The notes below the pieces were generated by a model. The model was not told the DNA's origin, made no database searches, and saw only the letters and a program-made list of their open reading frames with translations. The position numbers were made by a program, and so were the translations under genes. Of a stretch of DNA of 64,000 bases, positions 19,885 through 27,861 are shown piece by piece (position 1 is the stretch's first letter; each line of letters starts with the position of its first letter). The stretch lies in assembly GCF_026341775.1 (NCBI RefSeq), contig NZ_JAPEOB010000002.1:2604001-2668000 (forward strand). Direction: 5' to 3'. This stretch comes from Streptomyces sp. NBC_00654. GTDB lineage: Bacteria; Actinomycetota; Actinomycetes; Streptomycetales; Streptomycetaceae.

Positions 19885-19904
19885 CGTTAGCCCACCGGTT
19901 AACG
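19885..19904. promoter_or_regulatory. Candidate bioY operator
   Basis: CGTTAGCC-N4-GGTTAACG is an inverted repeat with 7 of 8 matched pairs in AT-richer DNA, about 160 bases before bioY. A biotin-responsive TetR (BioQ) or BirA-like protein could bind; no match to a known box is claimed. Confidence 0.4.
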
Positions 19905-20073
19905 CTCGATCACCGTCAGCCGCCCACAAAGCGGCGTGCGAGCGCGTGGTGGGAATCGCACAAAGACCGGCACACAATCATCCGTCGGCGTGAGACTCGT
20001 CACTGAGGCAGGGGCGGAGCGGGCTCCTTTCGCCGGGCGGGGTCGTGCGGCGTGAGACTGTAGGTTCCCCATA

Positions 20074-20092
20074 AGACCGACCGGGTCGGTCT
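20074..20092. promoter_or_regulatory. Candidate TetR-type operator before permease 2
   Basis: AGACCGAC-CGG-GTCGGTCT, perfect 8-bp arms and three-base centre, ends 26 bases before the permease 2 start. The ACCGAC/GTCGGT arms look like TetR-family sites. No TetR gene is in the window. Confidence 0.5.
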
Positions 20093-20118
20093 GACCGATC
20101 CGAGAGTGACCCGCACCC

Positions 20119-21606
20119 ATGCGCGAAGTGCCTCCCCCCACGCACTCCCCCGTACCCGCCGAGCCGCTCTCCCACGGTCTGAAGCAGCGGCATCTGACGA
20201 TGCTCGGCCTGGGCGGGGTGATCGGGGCCGGGCTGTTCGTCGGTTCCGGCGCCGGGATCGCGGTGGCGGGCCCGGCCATCGTCGTCTCGTACCTCATCGC
20301 GGGGGCGCTCGCGATGCTGGTGATGCGGATGCTCGGCGAGATGTCGGCCGCCATGCCCGCGTCCGGTTCGTTCTCCGTGCACGCGGAACGGGCGCTCGGC
20401 CGCTGGGCCGGTTTCAGTGCCGGGTGGCTCTACTGGTTCCTGCTGGTGGTGGTCCTCGCCGTGGAGGCGACGGCCGCCGCGCAGATCGCCCACGGCTGGG
20501 TGCCGGGCGTGGAACCGTGGGCCTGGGTGCTGGTGTTCATGGTGGTGTTCACCGTGGCCAACCTGACCGCCGTGAAGAACTTCGGCGAGTTCGAGTTCTG
20601 GTTCGCCGCCCTCAAGGTCGGCGCCATCGTGCTGTTCCTGGTGCTGGGCCTGCTGGCGGTCTTCGGGCTGCTCCCGGACACCGATCCGGTCGGGATGACC
20701 AACCTCACCGGGCAGGGCGGCTTCCTGCCGCACGGCTGGGACGGGGTGGTCTCCGGCGTGCTGACCGTGGTCTTCGCCTTCGGCGGTCTGGAGGTCGTGA
20801 CCATCGCGGCGGCCGAGACGGACGATCCGGCGCGGGCGGTCGGGCGCGCGGTGCGCAGCGCGGTGGTGCGCATCCTCTTCTTCTACGTCGGCTCGATGCT
20901 GGTGATCGTGACCGTGCTGCCGTGGACCGCGCAGCGGGCCGGGCTCAGCCCGTATGTGAAGGTGCTCGACGCGATCGGGGTGCCGTCGGCGGCGCAGATC
21001 ATGAACATCGTGGTGTTCGTGGCGCTCCTCTCCGCGCTGAACGCCAATCTGTACGGGTCCTCGCGGATGATCTTCTCGCTGGCCGAGCGCGGCGAGGCGC
21101 AGCGCGGGCTGCTCAAGGTGTCGGGCGGCGGCAATACGGCAAGCGGTAAAAGTACGGGTGGTAAAAGTACGGGCGGTGGAGGCACGGGCGGTGGAGGTAC
21201 GGGCGGTGGTGTGCCGCGGCGCGCGGTGCTGGCGTCCGTCGCCTTCGGCTTCGTGTCCGTCCTGCTCAATCTGCTGTGGCCGGACACGGTCTTCCTCTAC
21301 ATGCTCAACTCGGTCGGCGCGGTGCTGCTGTTCGTCTGGGCCATGATCGCCGCCTCGCAGCTGCGGCTGCGCGCCCGGATCGAGCGCGAGGCGCCGGCGG
21401 CGCTGACGCTGCGGATGTGGTGCTTCCCGTATCTGACCTGGCTGACGCTGCTCGGGCTGTTCGGCGTACTGCTGCTGATGCTGACGGACAGCTCCACCCG
21501 CCCGCAGGTGCTGTGGTCGGGCGGGGCGACGGCTCTGGTGCTGCTGGTGTCCGTGGTGCGGGAGTACAGGGTCCGGCCGGAGAGCCCGGAAGTTACTCGG
21601 AAGTAG
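20119..21606 (+). CDS. Amino-acid permease 2 with a Gly/Thr/Ser-rich loop insert
   Basis: 495 residues, AAT family, clearly paralogous to the genes at 17500 and 21726 (LKQRHLTMLGLGGVIGAGLF; FGEFEFWFAALK). It is a 12-helix amino-acid importer. Its distinctive trait is an insert of about 28 residues around 336-363 made of Gly, Thr, Ser and Lys in repeated KSTGG and GGGGT blocks. The insert lies in the cytoplasmic loop between helices 8 and 9, where the other two paralogues have a short link. It uses AAA and AGT codons unlike the rest of the gene. A palindrome lies just upstream. Confidence 0.92.
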   Translation: MREVPPPTHSPVPAEPLSHGLKQRHLTMLGLGGVIGAGLFVGSGAGIAVAGPAIVVSYLIAGALAMLVMRMLGEMSAAMPASGSFSVHAERALGRWAGFSAGWLYWFLLVVVLAVEATAAAQIAHGWVPGVEPWAWVLVFMVVFTVANLTAVKNFGEFEFWFAALKVGAIVLFLVLGLLAVFGLLPDTDPVGMTNLTGQGGFLPHGWDGVVSGVLTVVFAFGGLEVVTIAAAETDDPARAVGRAVRSAVVRILFFYVGSMLVIVTVLPWTAQRAGLSPYVKVLDAIGVPSAAQIMNIVVFVALLSALNANLYGSSRMIFSLAERGEAQRGLLKVSGGGNTASGKSTGGKSTGGGGTGGGGTGGGVPRRAVLASVAFGFVSVLLNLLWPDTVFLYMLNSVGAVLLFVWAMIAASQLRLRARIEREAPAALTLRMWCFPYLTWLTLLGLFGVLLLMLTDSSTRPQVLWSGGATALVLLVSVVREYRVRPESPEVTRK

Positions 21607-21725
21607 GCGCGTGCGCACCTTGTGTGAGCCTCGTGACCGTACAGCGGACAGCGGTTCCCTGTGAGCGGCGGCCGTGCTCAGACTGTGGGCTCGTCCACGT
21701 CTCACCTACCGAACTGAGCCCGTCC

Positions 21726-23147
21726 ATGCCTCGGACCTCCGCGTCTCCCCCCACCGCTGACTCCGCAGCCACCGGCACCGTACCGGCCGACTCCGCGCTC
21801 ACCCATGGCCTCAAGCAGCGCCACCTCTCGATGATCGCCCTGGGCGGGGTCATCGGGGCCGGGCTGTTCGTCGGCTCGGGCGCGGGTATCGCCGCCGCCG
21901 GGCCGTCGATCGTCATCGCCTACGGGATCTCCGGGCTGCTGGTGATGTTCGTGATGCGCATGCTCGGCGAGATGTCGGCCGCCAATCCGGCCTCCGGCTC
22001 CTTCTCCGTCCACGCGGAACGCGCGATCGGCCCCTGGGCGGGCTTCACCGCCGGGTGGGCCTTCTGGGTGCTCCTGTGCGTGGCCGTGGGGCTGGAGGGC
22101 ATCGGCGCCGCGAAGATCGTCACCGGCTGGCTGCCCGGCACCCCGGAATGGGCCTGGGTCGCGCTGTTCATGGTGATGTTCCTCGGGACGAACCTGGCCG
22201 CCGTGAAGAAGTTCGGCGAGTTCGAGTTCTGGTTCGCCGCGCTGAAGGTCGTCGCGATCACGCTCTTCCTGGTCCTCGGCGTACTGGCGATCCTCGGGGT
22301 GCTGCCCGGCACGGACGCGCCCGGCACCTCCAACCTCACGGGCGACGGCGGCTTCCTGCCCAACGGCTCCAACGGCTTCATCATCGGGCTGCTCGCCTCC
22401 GTCTTCGCCTACGGCGGTCTGGAGACCGTCACCATCGCGGCCGCCGAGTCCGAGAACCCGGTGCAGGGCGTCGCGAAGGCCGTGCGGACGGCGATGTGGC
22501 GCATCGCGGTGTTCTACGTCGGCTCCATGGCGGTCATTGTCACCCTCGTGCCGTGGGACGACCCGAAGGTCGTCGAGGTCGGCCCGTTCTACGCCGCGCT
22601 GGACCACCTCGGCATCAGCGGCGCCGCGGAGATCATGAACGTGGTCATCCTGGTCGCCCTGCTCTCCGCGATGAACGCCAACATCTACGGCGCTTCGCGC
22701 ATGGCCTGCTCCCTCGTCGCACGCGGCCAGGGTCCGAAGCGGCTCGGCCGGATCTCCTCCGGGGTGCCGCGCACCGCCGTGCTCGTCTCCTCCGTCTTCG
22801 GTTTCCTGTGCGTGCTGCTCAGCTACTGGCGGCCGGACGACGTATTCCCGTGGCTGCTCAACATGATCGGCGCGGTGATCCTGGTGGTGTGGATCTTCAT
22901 CGCCGTCTCACAGCTGATCCTGCGCACCCGGCTGGAGCGGGAGGAGCCCCAGAAGCTGGTGGTACGGATGTGGCTGTTCCCCGTGGGGACGATCGTCGCG
23001 CTGGCCGCGATGGCCGGGATCTTCCTGCTGATGCTGCGGCAGCCGGACACCCGCGATCAGCTGCTGGCCACGGGTGCGCTGACCGTCGTACTGATCGTCG
23101 TGGGGCTGCTGCGCCAGCGGCGGGCCGCGGCGGACACCGCCCGATAA
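21726..23147 (+). CDS. Amino-acid permease 3 (AAT family)
   Basis: 473 residues from ATG 21726. HGLKQRHLSMIALGGVIGAG and FGEFEFWFAALK place it with permeases 1 and 2, and it is closer to permease 2. Twelve helices are predicted, with no insert in the helix 8-9 loop. The frame is open further upstream, but without family similarity. It starts 119 bases after permease 2, with no clear terminator between, so co-transcription is possible. The substrate is unresolved; GABA, proline or aromatic amino acids are all transported in this family. Confidence 0.92.
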   Translation: MPRTSASPPTADSAATGTVPADSALTHGLKQRHLSMIALGGVIGAGLFVGSGAGIAAAGPSIVIAYGISGLLVMFVMRMLGEMSAANPASGSFSVHAERAIGPWAGFTAGWAFWVLLCVAVGLEGIGAAKIVTGWLPGTPEWAWVALFMVMFLGTNLAAVKKFGEFEFWFAALKVVAITLFLVLGVLAILGVLPGTDAPGTSNLTGDGGFLPNGSNGFIIGLLASVFAYGGLETVTIAAAESENPVQGVAKAVRTAMWRIAVFYVGSMAVIVTLVPWDDPKVVEVGPFYAALDHLGISGAAEIMNVVILVALLSAMNANIYGASRMACSLVARGQGPKRLGRISSGVPRTAVLVSSVFGFLCVLLSYWRPDDVFPWLLNMIGAVILVVWIFIAVSQLILRTRLEREEPQKLVVRMWLFPVGTIVALAAMAGIFLLMLRQPDTRDQLLATGALTVVLIVVGLLRQRRAAADTAR

Positions 23148-23252
23148 CCGCCGCGCGGCCCCGCCCCGTTCCTGCCCCCGCCCTCCGTTCCCGCCCCGCC
23201 CTCCGTTCCTTCCCTCACTCCCCGTTCCCTCTCCCCCGCCCGCCGGTCGGTC

Positions 23253-23888
23253 TCAGTCGTCGCACGGCACGTTCAGGGAGAGCAGCGACGCGCCGGCGCC
23301 GCCCTCGCCCGCCAGCCTGATCTCGCTCACCGCCGCGTTGCGCAGTCGCGGGAAGACCCTGCGGTACGCGCCCAGGGGGATGCCCAGCAGCTCGCACAGG
23401 ACCAGGCGCAGCAGGGTGTTGTGCGCGACGACCAGGATCCGGCCTCCCCGGCCGCCCTCCGCGATACGGCGCAGGGCGGCCGTCCCCCGGGCCGCCGCCG
23501 CCCGGGGGTCCTCGGCGCCCGGGAACGGATGTGCCACCGGGTCGGCCCGGAAGGCCTCCGCGCGCGCGGGGTCCTCGGCGGCGAACTCGGCGAGCGTCCG
23601 CCCCTCCACCGTCCCGAAGTCGCACTCGCGCAGGGCGTGTTCGCGCAGCGGCACGAGGCCGAGCGCCCGGCAGGCCGGCTCGGCGGTCTTCATGGCGCGC
23701 GAGACGGTGGAGGTCCAGACGGCGTCGACCGGGTTCCGGGCCGCCCACCGGCCCAGCTGCCCGGCCTGGCGGCGCCCCTCGTCGGTGAGGGCGATGTCGC
23801 TGACTCCGGCGTAGCGGTTCTCCGCGTGCCAGACGGTCTGCCCGTGGCGGGCGAGCAGCAGGGTGGTGGCGGGCGGGCTCGCGGTCAT
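23253..23888 (-). CDS. Histidine phosphatase (phosphoglycerate-mutase-like)
   Basis: 211 residues. LLLARHGQTVWHAENRY holds the phospho-accepting His15 of the RHG motif. ECDFGTVEGRT and VVAHNTLLRL supply the catalytic Glu and second His. The likely reaction is dephosphorylation of a small phospho-sugar or phospho-acid. The ATG overlaps the FGGY kinase stop (ATGA), so the two are coupled, which suggests the phosphatase acts on a phosphorylated intermediate of the same pathway. It is the last gene of the minus arm of the carbohydrate locus. Confidence 0.88.
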   Translation of the reverse strand: MTASPPATTLLLARHGQTVWHAENRYAGVSDIALTDEGRRQAGQLGRWAARNPVDAVWTSTVSRAMKTAEPACRALGLVPLREHALRECDFGTVEGRTLAEFAAEDPARAEAFRADPVAHPFPGAEDPRAAAARGTAALRRIAEGGRGGRILVVAHNTLLRLVLCELLGIPLGAYRRVFPRLRNAAVSEIRLAGEGGAGASLLSLNVPCDD

Positions 23889-25309
23889 GGGTGCTCCGTT
23901 CGGGTGCGGGCGTGTGCGGCGAGGGCGGCCGGGAGCCAGCCGCGCCGTTCCAGTTCGTCCACCAGCCTGAGGTACGGCCCCAGCTGACGGGCCGTACGCG
24001 CCGGGTCCGGGTGCAGGGTCCGGCGCAGCCGCACCATCCGGCCCGCGGCCTCGTGCACGGTGCCGGCCGCCCCTGCCCCGTACGCGGCGAGGACGGCCAT
24101 GCCGAGGGCGGGCTCGGTGTGGTGCGGAATGCGGACGGTGCGGCCGAGGATGTCGGTGCGAAGCCGGTTCCAGTGGTCGCTGCGGACCGCGCCGCCGGTG
24201 AAGGTGAGCGGGCCGCGGACGGGGGCGCCGAGCAGGTCGAGGTAGTCGAGGCAGAGGCGTTCGACGAGGCCGACGCCCGTCAGGAGGGCCGCCCAGTGCT
24301 CGGCGTCCGACGCGGGTTCGCCGAGCAGGAAGCCGTGGGCGCCGGGGGCGAGGAACGGGAAGCGTTCGCCGTGCGCGGCCAGCGGGTACGCCACCACGTC
24401 CCCCGGCCCCCCGGCCGCGGCCGCCTCGTCCAGCCGGGCCGGGTCGGCCCCCGGGAACGCGGCGGTCAGCGCTCCGCCGCCGGCCCCGGACGCCCCGCCG
24501 GGCAGCCAGTTCCCGTCGGGGGCCCGGTGGTTGTAGAGGGCCCCGGTCGGATCGGTGACCGGCTCCCGGGTGACCCCCTTGAGGACCAGGGTGGTGCCGA
24601 GCACCGCGTTCCAGGAGCCGATGGTGAGCGCCCCCGAGGCGATCTGTGCCGCGCATCCGTCCGTCATCCCGGCGATCACGGGCGTCCCGACCGCGATCCC
24701 GGTCTCCGCGGCCGCCGCGGCGCCCACCGTGCCGATCCGCCGCCCCGGCCGCACCACCGGCGGGAACAGCCCCTCGGGCAGCCCCAGTCCGGCGAGTCTG
24801 CCGTGCGGCCAGTCCTCCCGCTCCAGGGCGTAGCCGGTCTTCAGCGCGTGGCTGGAGTCGGTGGCCAGCGGATGCCCGGCGAGCCGCGCCACCACGAAGT
24901 CGGCCTGGTGGGTCACACGGGCGCCGTCGTCCCTCCCCCCGTACTCCGCCAGCAGCCACATCACCTTGGGCAGGGCCCAGGCCGGTGGTGTCCGGGCCCG
25001 TACCGCCTCGGCTCCCGCGCGCCCGTCGTCGTACATCAGCGCGGGGGTGAGCGGCCGGCCGGTGCGGTCGGTGAGCAGCACGGTGCCGGAGGTGGAGCAG
25101 ACGGCGAGCGCGCGGGGGGCGGGGCAGTCGCGCAGGGCCTGACGGGCCGCCGCGCACACCGCCGTCCACCAGTGGTCCGGCAGCTGTTCGTGGCGTACCC
25201 CGTCGCGTACGCCGGTGAGCGGGGCGGATCCGCTGCCGAGGATCTTCCCGCTGTCCGAGGCGATGACCGCGCGGACGCTCTGTGTGCCGAGATCGATGCC
25301 CATCCACAT
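23885..25309 (-). CDS. FGGY-family carbohydrate kinase A
   Basis: 474 residues. MGIDLGTQSVRAV is the phosphate-1 motif of the actin-like ATPase fold. YDDGRAGAEA, IAGMTDGCAAQIASGAL and LTFTGGAVRSDHWNRL follow in order as in xylulo-, ribulo- and related kinases. It would phosphorylate a pentulose, polyol or similar sugar with ATP in the cytoplasm. The ATG at 25309 has AGGGAG five bases upstream. It is divergent from the ABC transporter operon, and an extended palindrome begins 14 bases before its start. The precise substrate cannot be deduced. Confidence 0.9.
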   Translation of the reverse strand: MWMGIDLGTQSVRAVIASDSGKILGSGSAPLTGVRDGVRHEQLPDHWWTAVCAAARQALRDCPAPRALAVCSTSGTVLLTDRTGRPLTPALMYDDGRAGAEAVRARTPPAWALPKVMWLLAEYGGRDDGARVTHQADFVVARLAGHPLATDSSHALKTGYALEREDWPHGRLAGLGLPEGLFPPVVRPGRRIGTVGAAAAAETGIAVGTPVIAGMTDGCAAQIASGALTIGSWNAVLGTTLVLKGVTREPVTDPTGALYNHRAPDGNWLPGGASGAGGGALTAAFPGADPARLDEAAAAGGPGDVVAYPLAAHGERFPFLAPGAHGFLLGEPASDAEHWAALLTGVGLVERLCLDYLDLLGAPVRGPLTFTGGAVRSDHWNRLRTDILGRTVRIPHHTEPALGMAVLAAYGAGAAGTVHEAAGRMVRLRRTLHPDPARTARQLGPYLRLVDELERRGWLPAALAAHARTRTEHP

Positions 25310-25322
25310 ATCGGCTCCCTCT

Positions 25323-25354
25323 GTGAACTTCTCACTGTGCACTGAGAATTTCAC
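25323..25354. promoter_or_regulatory. 32-bp imperfect palindrome in the divergent promoter
   Basis: From GTGAA to TTCAC, 13 of 16 pairs match. The inner arms are TTCTCA and TGAGAA. It lies between kinase A and the solute-binding-protein gene, the natural operator position for the DeoR-type regulator at 30019. Confidence 0.6.
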
Positions 25355-25377
25355 TTGCGCGAGGGATTGACGCGCAA
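25355..25377. promoter_or_regulatory. Second inverted repeat in the divergent promoter
   Basis: TTGCGCG-N9-CGCGCAA abuts the 32-bp palindrome without a gap. It may be a second regulator site or part of one composite operator. Confidence 0.45.
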
Positions 25378-25455
25378 CTTGTGGTGTTCCAAGCTCTGTT
25401 AACCAGTCGACGAAACGTGTGAACAGCATCTCCGGCCGGACCGTGGAGGTCACGG

Positions 25456-26895
25456 ATGGAACGGATGGACAGGATCGGGCACGACCGGCGCCGCTTGGTC
25501 GCTCTCGGCGCGGCGGCGGCGTTGTCCGCGGCTCCGCTGCTGAGCGCCTGCGGGACGGGCTTCGGCGGCGGGGGCGCCACCGGCGGCGACGGTTCCGCCG
25601 CCGATGACATCACCGGCTCCTTCGACTGGAAGAGGGCCGAGGGCAGGACCGTCAAGGCACTGCTCAACAAACACCCGTACACCGATGCCCTGATCGCCGA
25701 TCTGAAGGCGTTCACCGAGAAGACCGGCATCAAGGTCGAGTACGACGTCTTCCCCGAGGACAACTACTTCGACAAGCTCACCGTCGACCTGTCCAGCGGG
25801 CGCGCCTCGTACGACGTGTTCATGCTGGGCGCGTACATGGTGTGGCAGTACGGCCCGCCGGGCTGGCTGGAGGACCTCGGACCGTGGATGCGCAACTCCT
25901 CGGCGACCGGGGCCGAATGGGACCAGGCGGACTTCTTCCCGAATCTGCTCCAGGCCGGCCAGTGGTCGCTGAAGGCGGGCGCCCCGCTCGGCCGGGGCGG
26001 GCAGTACGCGCTGCCCTGGGGCTGGGAGACGAACGTCGTCGCGTACAACACCGAGGTGTTCAAGAAGCTCGGGGTGAGGCCCGCCGAGTCCTTCGACGAA
26101 CTGCGCGAGCTGGCCGGGACGATCACCCGCAAGGCGCCCGGGGCCGGCTTCGAGGGGATGTACGGGGTCGCGGTGCGCGGTTCGCGGAGCTGGGCGACGA
26201 TCCACCCCGGCTTCATGACGATGTACGCGCGCAACGGGCTCAAGGACTTCACCGTCGAGGGCGACGAGGTGAAGCCCGCGATGAACTCCCCGGAGGCGGT
26301 CGCCTTCACCCGGGACTGGGCGGAGATGGTCAGGAAGGGCGGCCCGCCGTCCTGGACCTCGTACACCTGGTACCAGTGCTCCAGCGACCTCGGTGCGAAG
26401 AAGGCGGCGATGCTCTTCGACGCGGACACCGCCGCGTACTTCCAGGCGGTGAAGGGGGCCTCGCCCGCCTCCGGGAAGATCGCCTTCCACCCCGGTCCGA
26501 AGGGGCCGGGCGGCTCGCTCGCGACGAACATGTGGATCTGGTCGCTGGGCATGAACGCCAGGAGCCGCAACAAGTCGGCGGCCTGGCTGTTCCTCCAGTG
26601 GGCGACCGGCAAGGAGCATCTGCTGAGGGCCGCGGTCCAGGGCAACCACATCGACCCGGTGCGCACCTCGGTGAGCGAGGCCGCAGCGTACCGGAACAAG
26701 ATGGGGGCGATCCCTGGATTCATCGACACGTTCGAGGCGGTCGTCGGCCAGACGAAGATCCAGTTCACCCCGCAGGAGCAGTTCTTCGACGCGACGACGA
26801 GCTGGGCATCGGCGCTCCAGGAGATCTACGGCGGGAAGAACGCCTCGTCCGTGCTGAACGGTCTCGCGGGCGATCTGGCCTCGAAGATCGGCTGA
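25456..26895 (+). CDS. ABC transporter solute-binding lipoprotein (family 1, carbohydrate type)
   Basis: 479 residues. A signal peptide with Arg11-13 and a lipobox LLSAC (Cys32) is followed by a Gly-rich linker and a mature domain. GRASYDVFMLGAYMVWQYG and QYALPWGWETNVVAYNTEVFKKLG are typical of family 1 sugar and polyol binders. The twin or triple Arg before the hydrophobic core could allow Tat export. It is tethered outside the membrane and delivers its ligand to the permeases encoded next. First gene of the plus-strand operon; the permease follows after 3 bases. Confidence 0.93.
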   Translation: MERMDRIGHDRRRLVALGAAAALSAAPLLSACGTGFGGGGATGGDGSAADDITGSFDWKRAEGRTVKALLNKHPYTDALIADLKAFTEKTGIKVEYDVFPEDNYFDKLTVDLSSGRASYDVFMLGAYMVWQYGPPGWLEDLGPWMRNSSATGAEWDQADFFPNLLQAGQWSLKAGAPLGRGGQYALPWGWETNVVAYNTEVFKKLGVRPAESFDELRELAGTITRKAPGAGFEGMYGVAVRGSRSWATIHPGFMTMYARNGLKDFTVEGDEVKPAMNSPEAVAFTRDWAEMVRKGGPPSWTSYTWYQCSSDLGAKKAAMLFDADTAAYFQAVKGASPASGKIAFHPGPKGPGGSLATNMWIWSLGMNARSRNKSAAWLFLQWATGKEHLLRAAVQGNHIDPVRTSVSEAAAYRNKMGAIPGFIDTFEAVVGQTKIQFTPQEQFFDATTSWASALQEIYGGKNASSVLNGLAGDLASKIG

Positions 26896-26898
26896 CCG

Positions 26899-27861
26899 GT
26901 GCCCCTGACGATGCCATCGGCGCCCCCGGAGCCCGCGGCCGGCCCTCGCGAGGAGGCGGCAGCAGCCCGGCCGGTGCCCGCGTGGCGCCGCTCGCTGCGG
27001 CCGTATCTCCTGATCGTTCCGGCGCTGCTGCTGACCGGCGGCATCCTCTATCCGTTCGGACTGGGCCTCTACTACACGCTGTTCGACTTCGCGGCGAGCA
27101 AACCGCAGCCGGACCTGGTGGGGTTCGAGAACTACCGGCGGATCTTCACCCAGTCCTCGTTCTGGGACTCCGCCCGGGTCACCGTGCTGTACGCGGTGGG
27201 CGCGGCCGCCGTGGAGACGGTGCTCGGGGTGTCGGTGGCGCTGCTGCTGCACCGGGCGAGCGCCGTCGGGCGGGTGCTGGAGAAGATCCTGATCCTGCCG
27301 CTGATGATCGCGCCGGTGATCGCCGCGATCATGTGGAAGCTGATGCTCCAGCCCTCGGTCGGGGTGGTCAACCATCTGCTGGAGCCCATCGGGCTGGGCG
27401 GGGTCCAGTGGACGGACACCCCGACCGGGGCGCTGCTCTCGTCGATCGCCGTCGATGTGTGGGTGTACACGCCGTTCGTCGCGATCCTCGCCCTGGCCGG
27501 GCTGCGCTCACTGCCCGCGTCGCCGTTCGAGGCCGCCGCGGTGGACGGGGCGGGCTGGTGGTTCACCTTCCGCCGGCTCACGCTGCCGATGCTCTGGCCG
27601 TACGTCCTGGTCGCGGTGATCTTCCGGTTCATGGACTCCCTGAAGGTCTTCGACATCATCTACGCGCTGACCGAGGGCGGCCCCGGCGACTCGACGGTGG
27701 TGCTCCAGATCCGGGCGTATCTGGAGGCGATCCGCTTCCAGCGCTATTCGTTCGGCATCAGCTACATGATCGTGCTCTGGGCGGTGGTCTACCTGGTGAC
27801 GATGGTGCTGGTGCGCTATCTGGGGCGGATTCAGAGCCGTGCGGCGGAGGTGCCGAAGTGA
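26899..27861 (+). CDS. ABC sugar/polyol permease, MalF type
   Basis: 320 residues from a GTG start three bases after the binding-protein stop. Six helices are seen. The first begins at PYLLIVPALLLTGGILYP, and the EAA loop is FEAAAVDGAGWWFTFRRLTLP, which docks on the ATPase. It forms the channel with the second permease. The GTG of the next gene overlaps its stop (GTGA). It resembles polyol and glycerol-3-phosphate type inner components, but substrate residues cannot be read with confidence. Confidence 0.93.
   Translation: MPLTMPSAPPEPAAGPREEAAAARPVPAWRRSLRPYLLIVPALLLTGGILYPFGLGLYYTLFDFAASKPQPDLVGFENYRRIFTQSSFWDSARVTVLYAVGAAAVETVLGVSVALLLHRASAVGRVLEKILILPLMIAPVIAAIMWKLMLQPSVGVVNHLLEPIGLGGVQWTDTPTGALLSSIAVDVWVYTPFVAILALAGLRSLPASPFEAAAVDGAGWWFTFRRLTLPMLWPYVLVAVIFRFMDSLKVFDIIYALTEGGPGDSTVVLQIRAYLEAIRFQRYSFGISYMIVLWAVVYLVTMVLVRYLGRIQSRAAEVPK

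Larger units (their letters stand above)
19724..20118. other. 395-bp region between bioY and permease 2
   Basis: No gene is supported. It holds a 14-bp tandem repeat (19805-19874) and two separate inverted repeats (19885-19904 and 20074-20092), and must contain the divergent promoters. Confidence 0.6.

Noticed and set aside
19724..20118. A riboswitch upstream of bioY or permease 2
   Set aside because: No conserved aptamer pattern was recognised; only simple repeats and dyads are visible.
23148..23252. Short CCCGCCC repeats between permease 3 and the phosphatase
   Set aside because: Low-complexity pyrimidine-rich DNA between converging genes, with no clear unit or hairpin.
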